A DNA stretch of 64,000 bases from Paracoccaceae bacterium (GTDB lineage Bacteria; Pseudomonadota; Alphaproteobacteria; Rhodobacterales; Rhodobacteraceae): the NCBI GenBank assembly GCA_027486345.1, contig JAIXPH010000059.1, positions 1 to 64,000 of the forward strand, in the 5' to 3' direction. Below the pieces are notes generated by a model. It was not told where the DNA came from, searched no databases, and saw only the letters and a program-made list of their open reading frames with translations. A program made the translations under genes and the position numbers. Positions 37,690 to 45,467 of the stretch are shown one piece after another; position 1 is the first letter of the stretch; the number at the start of each line of letters is the position of its first letter.

Positions 37690-39359
37690 GTTCGAACCGG
37701 CTGGTCTATCTTCCCCTCGGCGGCGCCGGGGAGATCGGCATGAACTGTTACGTCTATGGCTACGGTCCCGCCGGGAAAGAGCGGCTGATCGTGGTGGATC
37801 TGGGCGTGACCTTCCCAGACATGGATACGACGCCCGGCGTCGATCTGATTTTGCCCGACATCTCGTGGCTGGCGGACAAGCTGGACCGGGTGGAGGCGAT
37901 CTTCATCACCCACGCGCATGAGGATCACATCGGTGCCTTGGGGCATCTGTGGCCCAAGCTGAAAAAGCCGGTCTATGCCCGCCGCTTCACCGCCACCTTG
38001 GGGCGTCTGAAGTTCGAAGAGCAGGGCCTGCCGGTGGACATGATCCGCACCGTGGCCTCGCGTCCCGAGACGGTCGAAGCCGGGCCGTTCAAGGTGCAAT
38101 TCGTCCCCGTGAGCCATTCCATCCCGGAAAGTGCCGCACTGGTGATCGACACGCCCGCTGGCCGGATCGTGCATTCGGGCGACTTCAAGCTGGACCATTC
38201 GCCGGGGGTGGGAGAGCCGTGGGATGACGCGCATTTCACCGGGATCGCGGCAGAGCGTCCGGTCAAGGCGCTGATGTGCGATTCGACCAACGTCTTCTCG
38301 TTGCACGCGGGCCGGTCCGAGGCGTCGATCAAGGAACCCATCCGCGAGCTGGTGTCGAAGGCCAGTGGCATGGTGGTGGCGACGACCTTCGCCTCCAACG
38401 TGGCCCGCCTGAAAACGCTGGCCGAGGCGGCGCGGGCGGCGGATCGTTCGGTCTGCCTGCTGGGTCGTGCGATGCGGCGGATGGTGGCGGCGGCGCAGGA
38501 ATCGGGCGTCCTGACCGATTTCCCGCCCACCGTCAGCCCCGAGGATGCGCTGGAACTGCCGCGTCAGAACCTGATGCTCTTGGTGACCGGGTCTCAGGGC
38601 GAACGCCGGGCCGCCAGCGCGCAACTGGCACGCGGCAAATATCTGGGGCTTGAGGTGAAGGCGGGCGATCTGTTCCTGTTCTCGTCCAAGACCATCCCGG
38701 GCAATGAGCGTGAGGTGCTGCGCATCGTCAACGCCCTGTCGGAAAAGGATGTGACGGTGCAGGATGATGGTGGCGGTCTTTACCACGTTTCGGGCCACGC
38801 CAACCGCCCCGATCTGGAACAGGTCCACCGCCTGCTGCTGCCCGACATGCTGATCCCGATGCATGGCGAACACCGCCACCTGCGCGAACATGCCCGCATC
38901 GGGCGCGAGGCGGGGATTGTCTCGGACATCGTCACCAATGGCACCATGGTCGATCTGACCGGCGAAGCCCCCGTGGTGGTGGACCGGATCGAGACCGGTC
39001 GCGTTTACCTCGATGGCACCGCGTTGGTCGGCGCGATGGATGGCGTGATCCGCGACCGGATTCGCCTGGCGCTGAACGGCCATGCGATGGTGACGGTGAT
39101 CCTCGACGAAGAAAACGACACGCTGGGCGATGCCTGGGTCGAAATCTCGGGTCTGGCGGAAACCGGTCGCACCGGCCCTCTGGCCGAGGTGCTGGAGACC
39201 GACCTGAACGAATTCCTTGCCGCGGCCCCGGCCAAGCTCTTGCGCGATGACGACAAGCTGGACGAGGCGCTGCGCCGGATCGTCCGTCAGGTTGCCATGG
39301 AAGAGATCGGCAAGAAGCCCGAAGTGACTGTGGTGGTCAGCCGGTTGATGTCGGAGTGA
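37686..39359 (+). CDS. rnj: Ribonuclease J
   Basis: A 557-residue metallo-beta-lactamase-fold ribonuclease that matures and degrades RNA. The metal motif HAHEDH is at residues 76-81, followed by beta-CASP features (PVSHSIPESAALVIDTPAG, HSGDFKLDHSP, GHANRPDLEQVHRLLLPDM). The C-terminal domain is complete (ending VTVVVSRLMSE). It is the last gene of the nuo-birA-coaX-rnj transcription unit, ending at a strong terminator. Confidence 0.94.
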   Translation: MSSNRLVYLPLGGAGEIGMNCYVYGYGPAGKERLIVVDLGVTFPDMDTTPGVDLILPDISWLADKLDRVEAIFITHAHEDHIGALGHLWPKLKKPVYARRFTATLGRLKFEEQGLPVDMIRTVASRPETVEAGPFKVQFVPVSHSIPESAALVIDTPAGRIVHSGDFKLDHSPGVGEPWDDAHFTGIAAERPVKALMCDSTNVFSLHAGRSEASIKEPIRELVSKASGMVVATTFASNVARLKTLAEAARAADRSVCLLGRAMRRMVAAAQESGVLTDFPPTVSPEDALELPRQNLMLLVTGSQGERRAASAQLARGKYLGLEVKAGDLFLFSSKTIPGNEREVLRIVNALSEKDVTVQDDGGGLYHVSGHANRPDLEQVHRLLLPDMLIPMHGEHRHLREHARIGREAGIVSDIVTNGTMVDLTGEAPVVVDRIETGRVYLDGTALVGAMDGVIRDRIRLALNGHAMVTVILDEENDTLGDAWVEISGLAETGRTGPLAEVLETDLNEFLAAAPAKLLRDDDKLDEALRRIVRQVAMEEIGKKPEVTVVVSRLMSE

Positions 39360-39383
39360 CCCGTTAAGCCAGTCGAAATGCAA

Positions 39384-39413
39384 AAGGCCGGAAGCGATGC
39401 TTCCGGCCTTTTT
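39384..39413. terminator. Bidirectional intrinsic terminator between rnj and the helicase gene
   Basis: A perfect 12-bp stem (AAGGCCGGAAGC at 39384-39395 and GCTTCCGGCCTT at 39399-39410), a 3-nt loop GAT and TTTTT on the plus strand form a strong terminator. Read on the minus strand the same stem is followed by TTTTG, so it should also end the convergent helicase transcript. Confidence 0.92.
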
Positions 39414-39430
39414 CGTTCAGCGCCGAGCGA

Positions 39431-41092
39431 TCACGCTTCGGCAGAGTTCAGGACGCTGTCATCCTCGATCTCTTCAACCTTGGTTTCGGGCAGCTTGAAA
39501 CTGCGCAGGATGAAATCCGGCACATGGTCGCCCATGCCGACAACCGGCGTGTCGCGGCGGTCATCGCGGCCATAGCGGCGGTCGTCGCGGGGACGGTCCT
39601 CACGCGGGCGGTCGTCGCGGGGGCGCTCATCGCGGGACCGGTCGCGGCGGTCTTCGCTGCGCGGACGCTCTTCGCGGCGGTCACTGGTGTTGCGGTCGGC
39701 CTGACGCTCTTCGCGCGGGCGATCCTCACGCACACGCTCTTCGCGAACGGGGCGGGGGGCTTCGACCACCTCAGCCACGGCGACAGCCTCAACAGCCATG
39801 GGTTCCTTGTCCTCGCGCCGGGGGCGGCTGTCGTCGCGGCGGTCACGGCTGGACGAGCGGCCCCGGTCCCGACCCGAGTCGCGGCCCGATTTCGACCCAC
39901 GCTCGCCTTGCGGACGATCCGAGCCTTCGGACGCCAGATCCACACCTTCGGGCACGACACCGCGCGGGATCGCCTGTTTCACAAGGCTTTCGATCTGGCT
40001 GATGTACTTGTCATCCGACGGCACGGCCAGCGTATAGGCCTTGCCCAGACGTCCGGCGCGGCCGGTGCGTCCGATGCGGTGGACGTAATCTTCGGGGTGG
40101 GTGGGAACGTCGAAGTTGAACACATGGCTGACCGCCGGAATGTCCAGACCCCGCGCCGCCACGTCCGAGGCGACCAGCAGGTGCAACGACCCGTCGCGGA
40201 AGCCGTCCAGCGTCTTGGTGCGCACCGACTGTTCCAGATCGCCGTGGATGGGGGCTGCGTTGAAACCATGCGATTTCAGCGACTTGGCCACGACGTCCAC
40301 ATCCATCTTGCGATTGCAGAAGATGATGGCGTTGGTGCAGCCTTCGCCTTCGCCCCGGATCAGGGCCCGCAGAAGCGCGCGCTTTTCGGTAAAGCTGCGG
40401 TCCTTGCGCGAGGGCGTGAACTGCACGAGTTGTTGTTCGATGGTGGCAGAGGTCGAATTCTGCCGCGCCACTTCGATCTTGGCCGGGTTGGTCAGGAAGG
40501 TCGAGGTGATGCGCTCAATCTCAGGCGCCATGGTGGCGCTGTAGAACATCGTCTGGCGGCTGAACGGCGTCAGTTGGAAGATGCGTTCGATATCCGGGAT
40601 GAAGCCCATGTCGAGCATGCGGTCGGCTTCGTCCACGACCATGATCTGCACGCCGGTCAGCAACAGCTTGCCGCGTTCGAAATGGTCCAGCAACCGGCCC
40701 GGCGTGGCGATCAGCACATCGACGCCCCGGTCGATCAGCTTGTCTTGTTCGCCAAAGGACACGCCGCCAATCAGCAGAGCCTTCGTCAGCTTGGTATGCT
40801 TGGCGTAGACATCGAAATTCTCGGCCACCTGCGCGGCGAGTTCGCGGGTCGGTGCCAGCACCAGACTGCGCGGCATCCGCGCCCGGGCACGGCCCTGACC
40901 CAGCAGGGTGATCATCGGCAGGGTAAAGCTGGCGGTCTTGCCGGTGCCGGTCTGGGCGATGCCCAGAACGTCGCGGCCTTTCAGGGCCTCAGGGATGGCC
41001 TGTTCCTGAATCGGGGTCGGGGTTTCATAGCCCGCCTCGGCGATGGCCTGAAGTACGCGCGGGTCGAGCGCGAGATCGGAAAACTTGGTCAT
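39431..41092 (-). CDS. DEAD-box ATP-dependent RNA helicase with charged C-terminal tail
   Basis: A 553-residue RNA helicase. The start at 41092 gives MTKFSDLALDPRVLQAIAEA. Motifs in order: Q-motif TPIQEQAIP, AQTGTGKT, PTRELAAQ, the DEAD motif as VDEADRMLDMGF, SAT, ARGLDIPAVSHV and HRIGRTGRAG. The last about 150 residues are a low-complexity tail very rich in Arg, Asp and Glu, which in DEAD-box proteins usually binds RNA and is disordered. RhlE-type is the closest match by eye. It ends at the shared terminator. Confidence 0.93.
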   Translation of the reverse strand: MTKFSDLALDPRVLQAIAEAGYETPTPIQEQAIPEALKGRDVLGIAQTGTGKTASFTLPMITLLGQGRARARMPRSLVLAPTRELAAQVAENFDVYAKHTKLTKALLIGGVSFGEQDKLIDRGVDVLIATPGRLLDHFERGKLLLTGVQIMVVDEADRMLDMGFIPDIERIFQLTPFSRQTMFYSATMAPEIERITSTFLTNPAKIEVARQNSTSATIEQQLVQFTPSRKDRSFTEKRALLRALIRGEGEGCTNAIIFCNRKMDVDVVAKSLKSHGFNAAPIHGDLEQSVRTKTLDGFRDGSLHLLVASDVAARGLDIPAVSHVFNFDVPTHPEDYVHRIGRTGRAGRLGKAYTLAVPSDDKYISQIESLVKQAIPRGVVPEGVDLASEGSDRPQGERGSKSGRDSGRDRGRSSSRDRRDDSRPRREDKEPMAVEAVAVAEVVEAPRPVREERVREDRPREERQADRNTSDRREERPRSEDRRDRSRDERPRDDRPREDRPRDDRRYGRDDRRDTPVVGMGDHVPDFILRSFKLPETKVEEIEDDSVLNSAEA

Positions 41093-41322
41093 GAGCGTCC
41101 TTGAACACTGCGGGATCGGCCCGCAAGGGGATTTGGGACGCGATGTTTCCGGGCGCCCCGGCGTCAGAGACCAACACATGATGCGCCAGCCTCGCAGCGG
41201 CATTATCTCAAAATGCGGACTGGGTCAAGGTCGGCGGCGGGTCCGGGGCGACTCTGTTCCGTTGACAGAGGGTAAAAGCGCAAGCTAACCAAGGTGAAGC
41301 GTGTTTTTCATGGTTTGCCAGT
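41093..41322. promoter_or_regulatory. Divergent promoter region, helicase and unknown gene pair
   Basis: This 230-bp gap separates the helicase (minus) from the unknown gene pair (plus) and must hold both promoters. A perfect -35-like TTGACA occurs at 41262-41267, but no good -10 box lies 16-18 bases after it, so the promoter call is weak. No gene is convincing in the gap. Confidence 0.3.
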
Positions 41323-42411
41323 ATGCAGGACGTCCCGTCCGCCCCGACCGGTGCCGAAGGCCCATCCGGCGACGTTCCGGCGTCCGTGACGGATGTTCCG
41401 CTGGTGCCCCGAACGGACCCCGAGGCCGCAACATCCGTTGCGTCGCCCATGGTTGATGTGGGCCCCGCGTCCCGGCCACCGGACCCGCCGCCACCCGACC
41501 GTCCTCCGGCCGATCCGCTGCCCGCAGCCCCGCTTGATCCGGTCGCAGTGACGGCCGTGGCGCAGGGCGAGCCCGCGCCTCCCGGTCTGCTCTATTACGC
41601 GGTCTTTCTTCCCACGCCCTCGGGCCTGCCCGGCGGCCCGCCGCTGTATCTGCCCGCGCCGATGGCCGGGGCACATGTGGCGGCGGGCGTCCCGTCATCC
41701 GCGACGGCTTATCCCGCACTTCCCGCCACGCCACCACCACCCGCACCCCCGATCTTTGGCGCGCCCCCTCTTGGTGCGCCCCCCCTTGGTGCGCAAAGTG
41801 AGGCGGCCCGGCACAACCAGAAGCTTCTGGTCAATGGCATCATCGCGGGCGTGTTCCTCGTGCATCTGCCATGGCTGGTCTATCTCTTTGCCGTGCATGC
41901 CTGTTGGGGCACCTTTCTGGAAGCCTGCTACAGCCTTCCCGCCGAAGACCTGTCCGACCCCTTTGCCGAGGCGGCGGGCGCGCCCATGCTCTTCGCGCGC
42001 GTGATCTATCTGATGCTGCGGGTGCAGGCGGTGCTGGCGGGCGACTGGGGCCAGTTTTCGCAGGCGATGCAGGTCTCCACCGGGGCCGGGTCGTTCCTCC
42101 TGACCAAGATCGTCGCCGCCAACGGTCTGGTGGCCGAAGGGCGGTTGCGGGTCTGGTCGCTTGCGGCCAGCTGCGCCGTGGCCTTTGGCCTGCTGTTCTG
42201 GGCCGAGTTGCACCTGCTGGGCGCACAGGTCTATCCCGAACTCGGGGCGCAGACGGTGTTGGCCTATGTCGACCAGAACCTGCCGGTCGATTTCCTCGCC
42301 TATTCTTCCGTAGAAGCCAGCCTCAAGGGCTATCTGCAATTCCTGCGCCTTGCCGACGCGCTGATCCTCGGCGCGGCGCTGGCCATGCCCACCACAAGGA
42401 AACAACCCTGA
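41323..42411 (+). CDS. Proline-rich membrane protein of unknown function
   Basis: A 362-residue protein. Residues 1-160 are a disordered Pro/Ala/Val-rich region with small repeats (FGAPPLGAPPLGAQ near residue 147). Residues about 165-185 form a membrane helix (LVNGIIAGVFLVHLPWLVYL), with a second helix near residue 280 and a possible third near 345. Between the first two lies a predicted extracytoplasmic part with two cysteines (HACWGTFLEACYS). It overlaps the next gene by one base (TGATG), so the two probably act together. I do not recognise the family. Confidence 0.7.
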   Translation: MQDVPSAPTGAEGPSGDVPASVTDVPLVPRTDPEAATSVASPMVDVGPASRPPDPPPPDRPPADPLPAAPLDPVAVTAVAQGEPAPPGLLYYAVFLPTPSGLPGGPPLYLPAPMAGAHVAAGVPSSATAYPALPATPPPPAPPIFGAPPLGAPPLGAQSEAARHNQKLLVNGIIAGVFLVHLPWLVYLFAVHACWGTFLEACYSLPAEDLSDPFAEAAGAPMLFARVIYLMLRVQAVLAGDWGQFSQAMQVSTGAGSFLLTKIVAANGLVAEGRLRVWSLAASCAVAFGLLFWAELHLLGAQVYPELGAQTVLAYVDQNLPVDFLAYSSVEASLKGYLQFLRLADALILGAALAMPTTRKQP

Positions 42412-43379
42412 TGCCGCGCCTGTTTGTCCGCCTGCTGTCCGTCCTTGCCCTTTGGGTTGCCGCCGTGCCCGCACAGGCCGATGTGACCCTGCGCCTGTCC
42501 TTCGCCTATCTGGATGCGGCGGCAGGGGCGAGCGCGGCCCCCACCCTGACGGTCAGCGACCTTTTGGGCAACCAGCCCTTGCAGGTGGCCATCGCCCCCG
42601 ATCCGGCCAATCCGGCGGTGCCCGTGGCCAGCGTGATCCTGCCCGAGGCGGTGTTCTCCGGCCCCTATGCGCGGTTGCGGCTGGCGGTCGCGGACCTGCG
42701 CCTTCCGCCCGGCGACAGCAAGAGCGGCGAGGGCATCCGCTTTGCCTTTGAACTGGTCCTGCGCCGCCCGATGCTGGCGGATGTTGTCGATATCAAGGTG
42801 CCGGTGGTGACCTCCTCGCGCAAGCAGGCGATGAAACCCTACATGGACCTGCCCCAGATCGCCGAGGAATTGCCCGCGCGCTTCTTCCTCGCGCAACAAT
42901 GGATGTCGTTGTATCAGGCCGATGCGGCCAGTGTCGCTGCTTCACCGCAGAGTTTCGCGCTCCAACGTCTGGTCTCGCGGGCCATCGCCGATTTCGCCAT
43001 CCGCATGGCCGACCTTGAGGCCGGGGCGGTGCTGATCCTGCCCGCCGTGGAGCTGCGCGACACGCTGGCCCTCTATTGGGACGGGATGCCGGATGGCCGC
43101 GCCATCCACCTGCGCGCCTATGCCGATGCCCGCACCATCCTGTGGCTGGATCTGGCGCGGACCGAAACCCTGCTGCGCACCGCCCGTCGCGGCGGCACCC
43201 CGGCCCCCGCCGCCTGCGCCGAGGCGCGGTCCTTGCTCGACTTCTTCGAATTCCACAGCCCGGATGCGTCCGAGTCCGCGAAGGTGGACAGCATGTTTCC
43301 CAATCCGGGCACCTTGGCAGGCTACATCGCGGGTCGCCGCATCGACTTTGGCGTGATCTGCACGCGGTTCAGCCTGTGA
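42411..43379 (+). CDS. Secreted protein of unknown function, partner of preceding gene
   Basis: A 322-residue protein with a signal peptide (LFVRLLSVLALWVAAVPAQA) and a mature domain without obvious family signatures. It starts with a beta-rich stretch (DVTLRLSFAYLDAAAGASAA) and later has helical segments. Two cysteines occur in the last quarter (AACAEAR and VICTRFSL). The overlap with the upstream membrane protein gene suggests a two-protein envelope system. No function is assigned. Confidence 0.7.
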   Translation: MPRLFVRLLSVLALWVAAVPAQADVTLRLSFAYLDAAAGASAAPTLTVSDLLGNQPLQVAIAPDPANPAVPVASVILPEAVFSGPYARLRLAVADLRLPPGDSKSGEGIRFAFELVLRRPMLADVVDIKVPVVTSSRKQAMKPYMDLPQIAEELPARFFLAQQWMSLYQADAASVAASPQSFALQRLVSRAIADFAIRMADLEAGAVLILPAVELRDTLALYWDGMPDGRAIHLRAYADARTILWLDLARTETLLRTARRGGTPAPAACAEARSLLDFFEFHSPDASESAKVDSMFPNPGTLAGYIAGRRIDFGVICTRFSL

Positions 43380-43553
43380 ATTAGCGTTGATCCGGACCTC
43401 CCTTATCCCCGTGGGGCCCGTATGGGGCTTACCGTGATCCGCTGCATCGGCCTTTGCACGCAGGACTTCGTCCAAGAACCACGCTGGTACATCGGCTTGC
43501 GCATCAGGCCGCGCAGGGGGAGAGGGGCAGGGGGGGGCAAATCCGGCAGACCC

Positions 43554-44465
43554 TCAGGACGGCCCGCCGCCCCCCGGTGCCACCGCCTTGGCCAGCTTCA
43601 CGAAGGCCTGCACCTGCGGGCTGCGGTTGGCGCGCTTCCACACCAGAATCGTCCGGTGGCGAAAGCGCGCATCCATGATCTGGCGCACCTCGACATTGCG
43701 GCCCAGAAAGCCGATCAGGCTTTCGGGATAGATCGTCACCCCCAAGCCCGCTGCCACCAGGCCCAGTTGGGCCAGTGTGTTCGACGCCTCCATCGTCACC
43801 CGCAGTGCGATGCCTTCGGCCGAGAACATGTCGTTCAGCCGCCAGCGATACTCTTCCCATTCGCGCATGTCGCCAAGGATCAGGTCCTGATCGGCCAGAT
43901 CCTCGGGGCGCACCACGGGGCGCAACAGGAGGGGATGGTTGCGGGGCGTCACCACGTAAAGCGGTTCGGTGGTCAGGGTCAGGCTGTGGTATTCCGAATG
44001 GTCAAACGGGCCGATCATGTAGCCGATGTCCACCTCATTGTTGGCCAGCGCGATCTTCTGGCCTTGGGTGCGGATATACTGGATCTGCATGTCGATATGC
44101 GGATGCGCCCGCCGGAACCGCGCCACGGCGCTTGGCACCAGTTCTGTGGCGGCAAAGGCCATGTAGGCCACCCTCAGAAGCCCCGACTTGCCCTCGGCAA
44201 TGCGCCGCGCGGCCTGCACCGCGGCATCATATTGCGCCATCAGATGGGCATTGTCCTGATAGAAGCGCTGCCCGGCCTGCGTCAGCGATACCTCACGCGT
44301 GGTGCGTTCCAGCAGGCGAAATCCGAGGGCCGATTCCAGCTTTTGAATCCGCCGCGTCAGGGCGGATTGGTCCAGCGCCAGCCTCTCTGCCGTGCGACGG
44401 AAGTTCAATTCCTGCGCAAGGGCGAGGAAGGTCTGCACATTCTCAAGGCCCGGCAGGTTTTTCAT
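43554..44465 (-). CDS. LysR-type transcriptional regulator
   Basis: A 303-residue LysR regulator. The N-terminal helix-turn-helix (VQTFLALAQELNFRRTAERL, then LDQSALTRRIQKLE) is standard, followed by a periplasmic-binding-like effector domain. It is divergent from the N-carbamoylsarcosine-amidase-like gene across 191 bases with several palindromes, the usual arrangement for a LysR regulator controlling its neighbour. The effector is probably a substrate or product of the adjacent catabolic genes. Confidence 0.9.
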   Translation of the reverse strand: MKNLPGLENVQTFLALAQELNFRRTAERLALDQSALTRRIQKLESALGFRLLERTTREVSLTQAGQRFYQDNAHLMAQYDAAVQAARRIAEGKSGLLRVAYMAFAATELVPSAVARFRRAHPHIDMQIQYIRTQGQKIALANNEVDIGYMIGPFDHSEYHSLTLTTEPLYVVTPRNHPLLLRPVVRPEDLADQDLILGDMREWEEYRWRLNDMFSAEGIALRVTMEASNTLAQLGLVAAGLGVTIYPESLIGFLGRNVEVRQIMDARFRHRTILVWKRANRSPQVQAFVKLAKAVAPGGGGPS

Positions 44466-44485
44466 GCGCCGTCTCCCGGTTCCGG

Positions 44486-44512
44486 TGATGCATCATATGC
44501 AACAATAATTGC
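44486..44512. promoter_or_regulatory. Nested palindromes in the LysR / amidase divergent promoter
   Basis: TGATGCATCA (44486-44495) is a perfect 10-bp palindrome. It overlaps GCAT-CAT-ATGC (44490-44500) and runs into GCAA-CAATAA-TTGC (44499-44512). The patch is AT-rich in an otherwise GC-rich area and lies just upstream of the LysR start. It is a good candidate for LysR binding and for the -10 region of one promoter. Confidence 0.5.
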
Positions 44513-44656
44513 TGACACGCCATTTCCTCCGCGTCAATCCTTGCGTCACTCTGATCCCAGAGCCTCAGCCCGGCCTTCGGATCAAGGGGTCGGGATGCTC
44601 AAGCCGCACAGGACGCCGCAGGGCGTGCCACGCATCAAGGATATGAGGAGACCCCC

Positions 44657-45379
44657 ATGAGCGACGTCGATACCAAGGAACTGGACCGCCTGTTGCAGCA
44701 GGCTTTCGACACGGCCAGCAAACTCTACAAAGAGCGCGGCTTCCAGCGCCGCGTGGGCTTTGGCAAGCGCCCCGCTCTGGTCAGCGTGGACCTCGCCAAC
44801 GCCTGGACCCGTCCGGGCAATCCCTTCACCTGCGATCAGGAGAAGATGGACAATGAGATCATCCCCGGCATGCAGGCCCTGCTGAAGGCCTTCCGCGCGG
44901 CCCAGATGCCGGTGATCCATGTCACCACCGCCTATGAGATCACCGATGTCGAGGCCCCCTTCACCGATATGGGTCTCTGGCACAAGAAGATCCCGATCGA
45001 GGTTGTGAACCTCAAGGACAAGGACCTCTGGGCCATCGACAGCCGCATCGCGCCGATTGAGGGGGAATACACCCTGCTGAAAAAGCGCGCCTCGGCGTTC
45101 CACGGCACGGAACTTGCGGGCATCCTGCGCGCCAACAATGTGGACACCATCCTTGTCACCGGCGTGACGGCCTGCGCCTGCGTGCGTCAGACCATCTGTG
45201 ACGGTCTGGCCGACGGGTTCCGCACCATCGCGGTCAAGGAAGCCATTGGCGACCGCGTGCCGGGTGCCGTGGCGTGGAACCTGTTCGACATCGACGCCAA
45301 GTTTGGCGACGTGCAGACCGTGGCGGAGTGCGTGGCCTATCTTGAGGGCCTCACCGCCACGAAGATAGCCGCCGAGTGA
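44657..45379 (+). CDS. Isochorismatase-family amidohydrolase, N-carbamoylsarcosine amidase-like
   Basis: A 240-residue cysteine hydrolase of the isochorismatase-like family. The catalytic triad is visible: D45 (VSVDLANAWTRPGNPF), K143 (LLKKRASAFHGTEL) and C175 in GVTACACVRQT. Length and spacing are close to N-carbamoylsarcosine amidase (triad Asp51/Lys144/Cys177 in the Arthrobacter enzyme), and DLANAWT is typical of it as I recall. That enzyme makes sarcosine, CO2 and ammonia after an ATP-dependent N-methylhydantoinase, which the next two genes resemble. Other carbamoyl or amide substrates remain possible. Confidence 0.82.
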   Translation: MSDVDTKELDRLLQQAFDTASKLYKERGFQRRVGFGKRPALVSVDLANAWTRPGNPFTCDQEKMDNEIIPGMQALLKAFRAAQMPVIHVTTAYEITDVEAPFTDMGLWHKKIPIEVVNLKDKDLWAIDSRIAPIEGEYTLLKKRASAFHGTELAGILRANNVDTILVTGVTACACVRQTICDGLADGFRTIAVKEAIGDRVPGAVAWNLFDIDAKFGDVQTVAECVAYLEGLTATKIAAE

Positions 45380-45396
45380 TCCCGACCTGACAGCCG

Positions 45397-45420
45397 CGCC
45401 GGGCCCCGTCGGGCCCGGCG
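45397..45420 (+). terminator. Strong hairpin between the amidase gene and hyuA1
   Basis: A perfect 10-bp stem (CGCCGGGCCC at 45397-45406 and GGGCCCGGCG at 45411-45420) with loop CGTC lies 17 bases after the amidase stop. It lacks a T-run, so it is more likely an mRNA-stabilising or attenuating structure than a full terminator. Confidence 0.55.
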
Positions 45421-45467
45421 TCTCGTCCGCCCGCGAGAGGCGGTCTTGCCCAACAGGAGTGACCAAC

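Noticed and set aside
37662-39383. 573-codon frame antisense to ribonuclease J
   Set aside because: It is a shadow of rnj and runs across the terminator; no motif is found.
44657-45379. True isochorismatase or nicotinamidase
   Set aside because: The DLANAWT segment, the catalytic spacing and the adjacent hyuAB genes fit an N-carbamoylsarcosine amidase better, and no siderophore or NAD salvage genes are nearby.
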